From Copromyces sp. CBS 386.78 (lineage: Eukaryota > Ascomycota > Sordariomycetes > Sordariales > Sordariaceae), in assembly GCA_030685235.1 (NCBI GenBank), contig MU839146.1:62001-126000 (forward strand): a stretch of DNA of 64,000 bases, read 5' to 3'. Positions 46,301 through 56,910 of the stretch are shown piece after piece. Each line of letters starts with the position of its first letter. The first letter of the stretch is position 1. A program made the position numbers and the translations under genes. The notes under the pieces were generated by a model. It was not told the DNA's origin. It saw only the letters and a list, made by a program, of their open reading frames with translations, and ran no database searches.

Positions 46301-48090
46301 AAATCTTCTGGGGAAAGCAGCTTTGTGTTCGAGTTGGACGGGTGGTGTGACGTGCTGCGGAGAAAAGGTACAAGCGTTGATCGTATTACATTCATTCGCA
46401 TGGGGGTCGAATTCTTGCCCACGAATTTGGAAAATTCGCTATCGAGCGTTCGGAAGGTCGACCATAGCGGGTCGCCGGACGAAGGGTGTGGCATTGTGAT
46501 GCTCGTGTCTGCGGTTGACCGAGAAGATGCGTTTTCCGAGGTAGCCGCTGTAACAATAGTGTCCAAAGACGAATTCCTAGTTGTTGAAGGGGCGTCGCTG
46601 TTGCTGCTCGAAACATCGTGTTTGGCATCCTTTGCTTGCAACAACTTTGTGGTAGTGGTGGACTGATTGACGGGCTTTACTACCCCGGAAGCGCTGCTGT
46701 TGTCAATGCCGGAGGACGCGTTGCTGTCAATGTCACTTGATTTGGAGCTGTTGACAGATGAAGCTGATACCGAGGTGGATGACGAGCTTTTGGAGAAGAC
46801 ACTTTGGGGTCGCTGTTTCATCCGAGCCACAAAGGTGCTTGCCCGCTGTAGAGCTCGGCTCCGGCTGCTTTCTTGTGACCGGCTGGCATCTGCGTCACCA
46901 CCTGGCCCTGTGGCGCTCCCGCTAACACCCCCAGCAGTTTTGTCCTTCTTACTGCCAAGCCCGAGCAATCCTCTGGACGTCCTGCGTCCCTCACTGTGCC
47001 CCTCCACTGGCGATTGTTTTTCGAGCTTTTTTGCGGGCGGAGACGGAGACGTCGAAGTCGTAATCCACGAGCGCTTCGCATAATCAGCAAAGGATTCTAC
47101 GCTGGCCGTCTTGGGTCTCTGCAGTTCCTGCGCGGCCTCCTGCGCCCCGCCAGCATGATTCGGTCTCGACAATTTTCTGGTGCGACGGTCCTCGGCGGTC
47201 TCCTTGGCGTCATAGATCACAGTCGTGGTCGAAGAACCAGGCATCCATGAGCGCGAACGATCAATCATTGATTTCCTCCGCGGAAGGGGTTCCCGCGCTG
47301 GCGACCTTGGGGGGATAATTGGGGCCGTCGAGGCCGTGGTCGTGGTCGTGATTGTGGTCGTCTTCGCTTTGGTCGGCTTGGCTGTGCTTACGGGTACAAC
47401 AGCGGGCGCAACTGGCGCACTGGCGGGCGGTGTTTCTGGCTCAGCGTCCTTGATTGTAACGACTGTTTCTTTCGGGGCCACACCACGCAAAGGCTCAGTC
47501 TTGGAGCCAATGCTTAACGACCGTTCAAATTCTGCAGCAAAGTCTATTGTAAGAGGAACATGGAGGTCGGGGAGGGTCGGGGAAATGCTAGTGGGGGAGA
47601 TGGGACTGGTGGGAGAGTTGAGAAAATCGATGCGACTGGGAAGAGAGTTGCAGCGGCCGGAGGTAAAGAGGGTGGATAGCCTGTGGGTATGGGTATCTGA
47701 TGGACTGGTGGGCGACTTGGTTGCGCTCGTAGGGGTGGTAGTGACGACAGCCGGAGCCGTCCTCGTAAGTATATGCGCAGGACCACCCATCTCATTATGC
47801 CGGGCAGTACTACCAACAGCACCAAAGCTTATCCAGTTGTCGAGACCTGTGCGGGGGATGTTGAGTTTCAGCAAGCTTGGGTGTGCCGCTGTGTCGTTTC
47901 CGCTGGAGCTGGGCGCGGGAGTGGTGGTGGTGCTGGTGGTGGTTCTGGTTGACGTGCGGCCGGCTTTGTCACCGTCGTGGTCGGCCTTGGTTCGCCCGCG
48001 GCTACTGGTGGATGATTCGGGACTCTTTGGAGAGTCGAAAGCGTACAACGCGATGGCCCTGCTACCTTGTATCGTTCTCGCGATATCCAT
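43387..48090 (-). CDS. DUF1765 family protein
   Basis: Exons 48090-44702 and 44647-43387 (minus strand), 1,549 aa; the 54-nt intron GTAAGC..TAG restores the frame within NELDNKIFLLVAQRL. The first 540 residues are disordered and rich in Ser, Thr and Pro, with basic patches. The conserved part begins with SSGDPLWSTFRTLDSEFSKF and continues through TLLETITIIMMRPEWRSC, NVRTMFVNSLTRQMALVVDK, SGKACAYAFFFVPGIADVLVRLW and later NTMSEIRIISFIYSVWDAI, ERLCCEWLLTEETFERFFNHW and the MRLLCWRICRD border at the intron; this long helical region is DUF1765, found across fungi and not characterised biochemically. The C-terminal 420 residues are again mostly disordered but include a tandem 20-aa duplication. 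I can give no molecular function. Confidence 0.88.
43834..43953. repeat. Tandem 60-bp duplication within the DUF1765 gene
   Basis: Two adjacent 60-base units differing at three positions; they encode RPG(L/F)PPVTRRYSGQSETGLI twice in the C-terminal disordered region. The reading frame is preserved, so the copy number may vary without breaking the protein. Confidence 0.95.
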
Positions 48091-51000
48091 ACGGGCCGCC
48101 GTCGAGGGTACCGTATACTAGTTGGTGATATCGGTGAGGATAATGTGCGGTGGTGCTGTGATACTAACGGATGTAAACTGGAAATGCGAGCAAGCAGCAA
48201 GCAGCACAGAGCCAGCACAGCCAGACGGGGGACCTCGAGATTGGAACCTGGACCAGGTAGGTTAACAGGGGGATGGTTAGAGTGTCTCTTCTAAGAAACT
48301 GGATGCCGTCTCTGCCGGAACCTGGCAGCTATAGTAGTCGCAGTCGAGCAATCAAGGAAAAGGCCCGTCTGAGAACTGCAGCTATGCTGGCAGCCTTGGT
48401 TTCTTAGAACATTGTATGATCACCAGGCGATATGCTTATAGTAACGGTCGGGACCGGGTTTGGTTTGGGTGTTTGGTTACTTTGGTTGAGGAGCTGTCTC
48501 TGGCCGGCAGAGAGTACCTGTAGTGGTGGTTGTAAGAGGTGTGGGCGGTATGGCTGATGATTGGCAGTGGATTGGTTGGTTTGTGGTATCTGTCTTGTGT
48601 AATCCAGGGGCAGCAAAGGTACCAGGTTGTATACCGGGCTAGAGGTAGTGGGTGGGCGGGGACCTGAGACTTTGATGGGCGGTAGAGGTGTAGAGTCCGA
48701 GACGAGGTACCGTTGTATCCTCTTGACTGTTCTCTTTGTCGAGTGTCTGTGTCCAAGTGAACGTGAAAGGTGTGTGGTTCCGTCCGACGTCTCTTTCTCT
48801 CCTTGTTCTATAACAGCAAAGCTAAGAGTGGTAGCGATCTGTATATAACGGAGTGACAAGGGCAATGCGATAATCTCCCGAAATGAGGTGATGCCAGTGA
48901 TATGATTGCAGTGCCGTAGCCGTGGAAGAGCTAGGTAGGTAGCCGCTGAATGGAGACAGTCCGCCTTGTACTGTTTGTGGTAGCTGTTGTGTGGTAGTGG
49001 TGGGGGTTGATCAGAGCTGAGAGTGGTAACAACGAAAGTCGAGTGTGTATGTACGGTGTAAGGTGTGGTATTGATAGCAACATGGAGAGAAAGAGGATCA
49101 GGGAAACGAAGTGGAAGAAAAAGGTCAAACCCTCTCTGTCAGCTTCGCAACTGTCTGTCTGAGGAAAGAACGAAACGAAGACGACAATCGAGATTGGAGA
49201 CTGGAGCACGAGCCACTACTATTGATGCAGTGGTAGGTAGCAGCATCTCAGCACCAGGCGGACTCTCCCACATCCCGTCCGTCGCTCTTCCCAATTCTCT
49301 TTTTTCTTTTCTCCAATTCAATGCTGCAAAATGTCTGCAACAATGCTCCAATCAAGCTCAGCGGGCCCAATCAACAGGGGCACGACTCGCGCTCCCGTAG
49401 TGGGGACTGTACTTATCTACATTCTTTGGCGGCGCTTTCCCTGTACGGTGGACACGGGACTAACAACTGCACAGCTTGACAACAGGCAGGAGGGAGGCAG
49501 GCGCGGCCAACTTCTGTGCGGGTCCCATGTTGCCTTTTCAGAGTTGAGCTTGACCGTTACTATGACGCCCCGATGTTCGGACGAAGCATGCGAACTCGGG
49601 GCTCTGTGCAGATGCAGGATCAATGAGTGGTTCGTTCGACAGTTCTGCTCCTGAGGCACTCACTTGGGCCTTTCCAGGGCAGTGTGAGTCGTTCTTCAAC
49701 ATGAGCACCTCACCTCCTTCTCTTCAGACTGGCCTCCCCTATCCCAAACGAAACTGTCGAGATGAGCAATGATTTTCCAAGCACCAGGTATTGGGACATG
49801 GGTTCGGCACTCGGCCACATTTTTAGCGACACCATCATTTTGACCACGCCAGCTGAACTCACTCACTGCAGTGTGAAGACCTGCGAGACAACCCACGACC
49901 CACGAGATGTGAGGGCTGCACCTCGCTGCTTCTCAGCGCAAAAGCATGCTGAAGCGTGGATCCCATCATGTGCCAAGACCGCTCCAAGATGGACACCGCT
50001 GGGCCGCTCTTTGGGGCGTCTAATCTGCTTTGGGGATGGCCGACATGGCTGCCAAGGCGCGGATATTACCTTACCTATTTGGGGCTCCAAGGCGCAACCA
50101 CAGAGCCAACTTTCGGAACACAAAGACCGGGCTGCTTGTCAAGGTGTCGGCGGCACAGGTTCTTCTCTTCCACCTTTTTTTTTTTTTTTTTTTTTTTTTT
50201 CTTCCTTTGAAAAGGCTGCCTGGAGTGGATTTCCCAAAACATAAAAAGGGCTGTCCGGAACTAGCGCGTTCCTCCGAAGTGGGATGAAGAATTGGAAGTG
50301 TGATACGTAGCGATTAGCGAACAGTCCCAGCCATGGGTTGCATTTGTCGGCTTCAAAACGGGTTCCTGGAAACAGCGAGCTTTTTGTTGTAACTTTCCGT
50401 CCAAAGTGAAAGTCGGCGACTCTCGAATCTCGATCGTCGATCGGGAAGAGCACACACCCACCGCGGTCACCACCGAACCCAGGACACCCATCCAAAGACA
50501 CGCGCTGGACAACACTGCAGCCGGCCAACCGAGGTTCATCCTGGAATAATACTAATGTAACGTCGAGAAGCAGGAATCGACAATTGGAAATGCACATCCT
50601 GATATGGGGAATGTATCCAACCTTTGCTCTTTCCCATCTCGGCCCATTTTCACCCCATCTGCCAACAACATAGCCCTCTTTGCTTGTCGACTATCGAAAC
50701 GCTGTCCTGGATATCGATGCAAAGTCTTCTAGAAGGCTCACGGATGATATGACCCGCTAAACCGCTAAAAATCAACAACTACGTCATCGACAATGGTCAG
50801 GGGGCAGGCCGGCAGCCAAATCCCTACAACCTCTAAAAGTTGTCAAAATGAGGATGAACAGACACAAGGACTTGAAAGACCCGCTCTTCATGCTACCTCA
50901 GCATCAAACTAACGATTCCGACAGCACGGGCCTTTTTCCTCATTCCTCATCCCTAGCTGCACATAATGGCTCCCATGCTCCTTCAAACCACCACCGCTGC

Positions 51001-53349
51001 AATGATCTGTTCGCTTACGAATCTACGGGACGGCGCTATCGAAAAAAGAAACTTCTGACAGAAACCCAACGGTTCGCTTTGTCGGTCGTACGCCGTTTTT
51101 TCGAAGCGGGTCAAGAAGCGGGCTCACTATATCTCTGGCCCGGGATCAACAACAGGGCACCATGATCCATCTTGCTTCTCTAGCTTCATTCTCTGGCTTC
51201 TCTAGCTCTGCGGTACACAACCTAAACACGAGAGAGGGATCCGTAACACAACACCATACAGGGAAAAGGCAGTATAAAAGGTTGACCGACCGGATACCTC
51301 CTAAAAAGCCCGGCTAACTAACGGTGATCCGGCACTACTACTCGAGCGAGTCCAGGTGCGACGATGAACCACGTGTACTCGAACTTCCGTTTTTTTTCAT
51401 GGATCCAAGAGGACCACTAAACTCCGATATCGAAAAGAAAAAAACAAAGAACCTTTCCTAAAAAGCTACCCCTTCGCTTTACCGATTCATTTAGCCGCTC
51501 GCCCGCCAGTGCTGTGTTGTCTAACATCGTCTGAAACATATCCACACTACTTTAGTTGAACTGAAAAGCGGTCAGGCTGTCAGCTATGCGCTTTGCTTGA
51601 GAAAGGTCTCCTTGGAGTGTCTGGTCGTCGTCGGTCGGCACTTGGCCGTTCGGGGTCATGGAATGGGAAGCGCCTTTGTCGGTGCCGGGGCCTTTCATCA
51701 CACACACACACACAAGTCACAAATGTGCCGTTCGGGTAGCCTCCTCGAAGCCGACGAAGGCGTCTTTTTTCAATTTCCATGCAGGCCACTTTTCTGCGGC
51801 AGAAATTGACCCTAGCAAGCCTACAAGCTGGAATAGGTAACAAACTGCACAATCAATCACAACGCCACACATATTCTTCACCCGATGGCAATTGATGGCG
51901 TCCCATTTAAAGGTAGTTGTAACTTGGGGGTATTATATAGTGTAGGTAGCTACTTGTTGATACTTACACAGAGGCTCACCGGGCCATCATCAGGCCGTGT
52001 GGTCTATGTGGCCCAAGGTAGCTGCTACTCGGCCTCAGGCTCTCAGCGGCCTGCTGGCAGTCTCAGCTGTCGTACAACCCAACCGCCGGAATTGTTAGCT
52101 GGAGTTCTGAGAGCACAGCAGAAAAGGCAATGCTAAAAGCGTGCAGGAGAGGGAGGAAATGCGGCCACTGGTGGTGACATCTTGTTGAGATCATCGCTCG
52201 GTTGGTTCAATACCGTCTTCAGTTTGTTCCCGTTGGTTCTTGGCTACTTACTGCCTACAAAGTTCAGCAGCCATCAACAACGAACGAGCCGCGCGGATCC
52301 TCCCTTTCTACACAACGAGCCGCGCGATTGCGTTCACAGATCTTCCCACAGAGAGAAAAAATTTATACAGCCAATGGCCGCCATGCCCGCCCGCCCAGGG
52401 AAGCGATACATTTAGGTAAATATACATGTGACGACTAACGGCACGGGCAGCAACGATGCAGCCTGGGAACCCGAGACATTCGGGAAGTCCATTGTTGCTA
52501 CTGAAATGTACCTACAGATACGCCCACAAAAAACACACGTGGGGAGAAAAACATACGATGGCGACTTGCTAAGAACCATTGAAACCACAAAAAGATCTTC
52601 ACTCGGTATCGGATTTTACAAAGACTGTGTGAACCAGTGAGAATGCTGTTGTCACTTGTGGAAGACGGGAGGTTGGGAGGAGGGGATGAGACCCCCACGT
52701 TTATACTTCGACGGGACTTACATCGGCGTGCTGGTGATAGCAGCAACTAACTGCTTCTCGGCACACTCATTTCCAGTTCGAATGGAGCTGAAGATGCATG
52801 TATGTATGTATGCCTGTAAATCACGCGGCCGCTCGCGGCACAGGTTCACATTTTTCACAGCGAACGAGAAAAAGAAAATGGTGAGACCACTGAGAGGTTG
52901 TCATGTCAGCAACTCGGTTGGCGTCCAGTTAAAGCAAAACTTGGCGTTCAACAGGCAGACTGGATAGGACCACGAACTTGACGAAAAAGAAAAAGAAAAA
53001 GAATATTCATCCGAGAAAAATGGAACGTCACTGATGTGAGACAAAGTTGGATATCACAGCATTCGGGATTTCGTAACTGATACACAAGAGTCGGGAGTAA
53101 GACGGCTCGAGGACGGTAATCAAATGGTAATGAAAGACCCTCTAACCCTTCAGTCAGTAGGTAGTGGAACATGACCAGAGGGACATTGACGATTCCCAAA
53201 GCATCCGACAAAGAGACAATATAGAGAAGAAATACACGATGGTCAACACAAAGGGAAGAAAGAGGGAGGTGCACTTATTCTTAAGCGTATCCAGTGGGTT
53301 GTTCCATATAAGCTCATACTTCCAACGGCCATACAACAACATCTGGATA
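48091..53349. other. Gene-poor region
   Basis: More than 5 kb without a supportable gene. The left part is the promoter/leader of the DUF1765 gene. A 26-T run lies at 50175-50200, a CA run at 51700-51713 and a TGTA run at 52800-52811. Frames such as 48404-48865, 49762-50244, 50139-50597 and 50848-51165 overlap on opposite strands, lack codon bias and show no domain. Isolated TATA-like sequence occurs at about 51272 with no gene behind it. Confidence 0.5.
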
Positions 53350-53423
53350 TCCCTCGTGGCGCAATTGGCTAGCGCGTCAGACTGTTAATCTGGAGGCTGT
53401 AAGTTCGATCCTTACCGAGGGAG
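53350..53423 (+). tRNA. tRNA-Asn(GUU): tRNA-Asn (anticodon GUU), intronless
   Basis: A complete cloverleaf can be folded: acceptor TCCCTCG/CGAGGGA (7 bp), D stem GCGC/GCGC around AATTGGCTA, anticodon stem TCAGA/TCTGG with loop CTGTTAA (anticodon GTT at 53384-53386, reading AAC and AAT), variable AGGCT, and T stem GTAAG/CTTAC around TTCGATC. The internal A and B promoter boxes are intact and discriminator is G. No intron is present. A T run downstream serves as the Pol III terminator. Confidence 0.95.
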
Positions 53424-55258
53424 ATCAACATTCTCTTTTTTGATTTTTTGCACTTTGCAACTCCTAATGTTTCCTTTTTCTCGTACCAGCAGTGAACATT
53501 CTTTGTTTTTGAATCTTCAATTTATAGTGCAGCTGTGTTGATACTCCACCTACGAAATCCCAATCGTCAAGCACAGAATGCCATCTTGGTCACTTACATG
53601 ACTCCATTCAGAACAGAAAACGCTAAACCACCCAAAACCTTTTGTCAAAATCGTACCAAACAAAACGGCCTGATGATCAGCATTTCGGGACTTCAAAGCC
53701 CCTCATATCAACCTCATAATATCAAGTTACTGCAACAAGCCAACCACCATCCAGTCTGTCCTCAAGCACCTGCACGGAACAACCCGCTCCAAACCCTCTC
53801 TCCCACCACACCTCACGGGAACATGCTTACAACGACGTACGCAGATCCGGGAAAGGTTCACGAGTCACAGCATCTTGCTTCCCAACGCCGTATACCTATA
53901 CTCGGTCGCGGGAAACTGCATGGAACTTTTCCAAGAAAACACCCTGAAGCATTCCCCTTAATGCCCGAGTTTCCGAAGCCATTCCAAGCACTCGACCGTC
54001 GATCCTTCGATCCTCGGGCAGGGCAGGGCAGTTTCTGCGCGGCACGGGAAGTGAGGCGCAACAACGAATGGCTTGACGAAGGAGCAGGACGATAATGCAA
54101 TCGCCCTTTTCAAACCGTTGGAAGTAGCTTCCCGATGGCGTCGACATGCCGCACTGACGGAGGAGGCGGTACGGTAAGAGAGGGACTGACTGGACTGGAC
54201 TGGAGTACCGAAGCTTCAGTCAAAACTAGAAGATCTTCAAACGGTTTTTGGCCTGTCTGCAGAAAGAGTAGGTATATGAATGTGCGTTTCGGAGGTGGTG
54301 TAGTATGGGTACGGGCAGTTTTTGACTGTCGTGATCGGGCCCGGCATCACCAGACCGTGCCACCTGTGCTCGACTTCGACCGACGGGAGTTTTACTTTGA
54401 CTGAGTAAGGTAGTACTCTGAAAAGCGGGTAATCGCAGGGCTTAGTCTCAGCCAGTAAAGAGTTCCAAGGAGACTGATCAAAGACCGTGGCTCAAGTCAT
54501 GGCTCAAATCATTGATAAAGATCTCGACGGAGCCGGACCTTGCTCAATGTTAGTTGAAGAGAGAAATCGAATGATGTGGTACTTGCCGGCGGCGTTTTTT
54601 CAAAGATCAAATCCCGAACGCTAGATCAGAGGGAGTCGCTCTTCGGAAAACGGCCTGGTGTTAGCACTCACAGACGCAGTGTAAAATGGCCTCCAAGAGT
54701 GCTAACTGTAGAAAGCTTCAGAATTCTGAATATCCCGAGGTTCTTTGTCGTGATAGTGGATGTGATGGAACTGCGTGATGCCTGGGCTGTTACCAATCGA
54801 TTACAGTAAACAACCTGGACGGGCATGTCGAGCTCTTGATAAAGCAAACCTTGAGCTTCGTGCAATTGGTGATGAATACGTCTCAAGGGTGACTCCATCG
54901 CCAGTTGAGAAGCAAAATATCAGGAAATGATTCTGGTTCTGGCAGTGACGTTGTGAAATGGAAACTGTGAACCCCTGGACAACAGGCAGGGGAAAGCCAG
55001 CGCCCAGTGGATGGGTGGACAACTTTGACCCCACCCGCCCCACAAAATTTTGACTTGAAGCTTCCTTATCGATAAGCGCCGTTCTGGAATTTCTTTGCTC
55101 GACCATCACGACGATTTGCAGGTGAAGAGAGAACCCGCCCGCGAACAGTCCCCAGTCCACACCACCACTCGAGTTCCTCCATCAGTTGTCCACCATCACC
55201 AACTTGCGATACCTACCCAATCCATCCACCACCGTTGTCGCATAATAATATCGCCAAA
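53424..55258. other. Intergenic region and RPF2 promoter
   Basis: After the tRNA terminator no gene is supported. A 186-aa plus-strand frame at 53535-54095 has no domain and unbiased codons. The last 170 bases are C/T-rich with few G and form the leader of the RPF2 gene. Confidence 0.5.
53436..53441 (+). terminator. RNA polymerase III terminator (T6)
   Basis: A run of six T begins 12 bases after the tRNA-Asn 3' end; a second T6 run follows at 53445-53449 or so as a backup. Confidence 0.7.
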
Positions 55259-56469
55259 ATGCTCCGCCAAGTGTACGTCAATCGATCATACCAATGGAAT
55301 AGACAGAACAATTGCTGACACTCCTCCTCCCATCACAGCAAGCCGCGGACAGCCCGTTCCAAGAGGGCGCTCGAGAAGCGTGCCCCTAAGCTCAACGAGA
55401 ACCCCAAGACGGCCCTTTTCCTTCGCGGCACCCAATGCAGCCAAGTCGTATGTCGCCTCCTCCATATCCTCATATACCTACCTACACGACTGTCTCTTAA
55501 CACAGCCTACAGACCCAAGATGCCATGCAAGATCTCTACTCGCTGCGCCAAACCCACGCCAAGCGCTTCCACAAGAAGAACCCCGTCCATCCCTTCGAGG
55601 ACGCCAGCTCCCTGACCTTCTTCTCCGAGAAGAACGACACCTCGCTCATCCTCTTCGGCTCCAGCAGCAAGAAGAGGCCCCATACCATCACCTTCGCCCG
55701 TACCTTTGACTACAAGATGCTCGACATGCTCGAGTTCTACCTCGACCCTGAGACCTTCCGCAGCATCGCCCAGTTCAAGACCAAGAAGGTTCCCGTCGGC
55801 ACCAAGCCTCTGATGGTGTTTGCCGGTACTGCTTTGTATGTTCCCGGTTCATGATAGAATGAGGAGTCAATGTTAGCTAACACTCTTCCCAGCGAATCCC
55901 CCGTCGCCAACGCCTTCACCACCGCCAAATCCATGCTCATCGACTTCTTCCGCGGCGACCCCTCGGACAAGATCGACGTTGAGGGTCTGCAGTACTGCAT
56001 CGTCGTTTCCGCCGACGAGCCCACCTCCTCCGCCGACCCCTCGGACCCTTCAACAAAACCCACCCTCCACCTGCGCGCCTACCTGATCCGCACCAAGCGT
56101 TCCGGCCAGAAGCTTCCCAGAGTCGAAGTCGAAGAGCACGGTCCCCGCATGGACTTCCGCCTTGGTCGCATCCAGCTTCCCGACGCCGATATGCTCAAGG
56201 AGGCCATGCGCAAGCCCAAGACCAACGAGGAGCGCACCAAGAAGAACATCAACATGGACAGCATCGGTGACAAGATTGGTAGAATCCATATGGGCAAGCT
56301 GGACCTCAGCGAGCTGCAGACAAGGAAGATGAAGGGTCTCAAGAGGAGCAGGGATGTGGTGGATGAGGACTTTGATGATGCGGATGTGCCGCTGGAGGGC
56401 GTCAAGGTTGTCAGTGACAGGATCGTGGGGCCCAGGAAGAAGAGGGCGAGGGATGCTGTTGAGTTTTAA
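55259..56469 (+). CDS. RPF2: Ribosome biogenesis protein RPF2 (Brix domain)
   Basis: Works in the nucleolus with RRS1 to load 5S RNP (5S rRNA, uL18, uL5) into pre-60S particles. Four exons: 55259-55272, 55339-55447, 55513-55835 and 55893-56469, 340 aa. Exon 1 is only 14 nt (MLRQV); borders are GTGTAC-type, GTATGT..CAG and GTATGT..CAG, and all joins keep frame. Family features: the basic N-terminus KPRTARSKRALEKRAPKL, then ENPKTALFLRGTQCS, DAMQDLYSLRQTHAKRFHKKN, HPFEDASSLTFFSEKNDTSL, the Brix core SSSKKRPHTITFARTFDYKM, and ETFRSIAQFKTKKVPVGTKP. The tail has PRMDFRLGRIQLPD and a basic end typical of Rpf2. Length is close to yeast Rpf2 (344 aa). The borders of the tiny first intron are the least certain part. 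Confidence 0.93.
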
Positions 56470-56910
56470 GTCGGAGGACAGGAAATGAAGGGGATGAAGA
56501 AGGGGAGGTGTAATCTTTTTCTCTCACAATTGTTGCGATCATCATCCACCAAGACAAGGCGTTTCTGGGAGTTTGTTACTTTACATTATATCATTTGCTG
56601 CTGGGAAGATGAAAATCAAATTCAGATCAGATCATCAAGGGAAGAGAAAAGCTGGAGTGACGGAGGTTGTTACAACTGGCTACCTAGGAGCTGAAGTCAT
56701 ACTCGGTGGCTAAGCACTTCGGACGCTGTCGATGCTATTGGTCCTTTGGTTTCTTGCAAAAGCCTGACTTTGTGTCGATTATATCTCGATTTGGGAGCGG
56801 TTGCGTCTCTCTTCCGCTACATCTTCCTCCAGGTCAACCTTTTACTTCCACTCATACTTGGTTCCGCGACTGGGTTTCATCATCTCTCCAACGAGCCCCC
56901 TTCCACGGAT
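56470..56910. other. Intergenic region
   Basis: The 3' flank of RPF2 and the leader of the HET-domain gene; no other feature is visible. Tandem in-frame sequence upstream of the HET ATG starts only at a TTG and was not used. Confidence 0.5.

Noticed and set aside
47225..48121. A 298-codon plus-strand frame antisense to the DUF1765 gene
   Set aside because: It mirrors the Ser/Thr/Pro-rich N-terminus of the minus-strand gene and ends in its leader; no independent signal.
53146..53160. CTAACCCTTC, considered as a telomerase-RNA template
   Set aside because: It does not contain the one-and-a-half repeats of CTAACCC needed as template for TTAGGG telomeres.
53535..54095. A 186-codon open frame after the tRNA-Asn
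   Set aside because: Codon use is unbiased, the composition is ordinary, there is no domain, and overlapping antisense frames of similar size exist.
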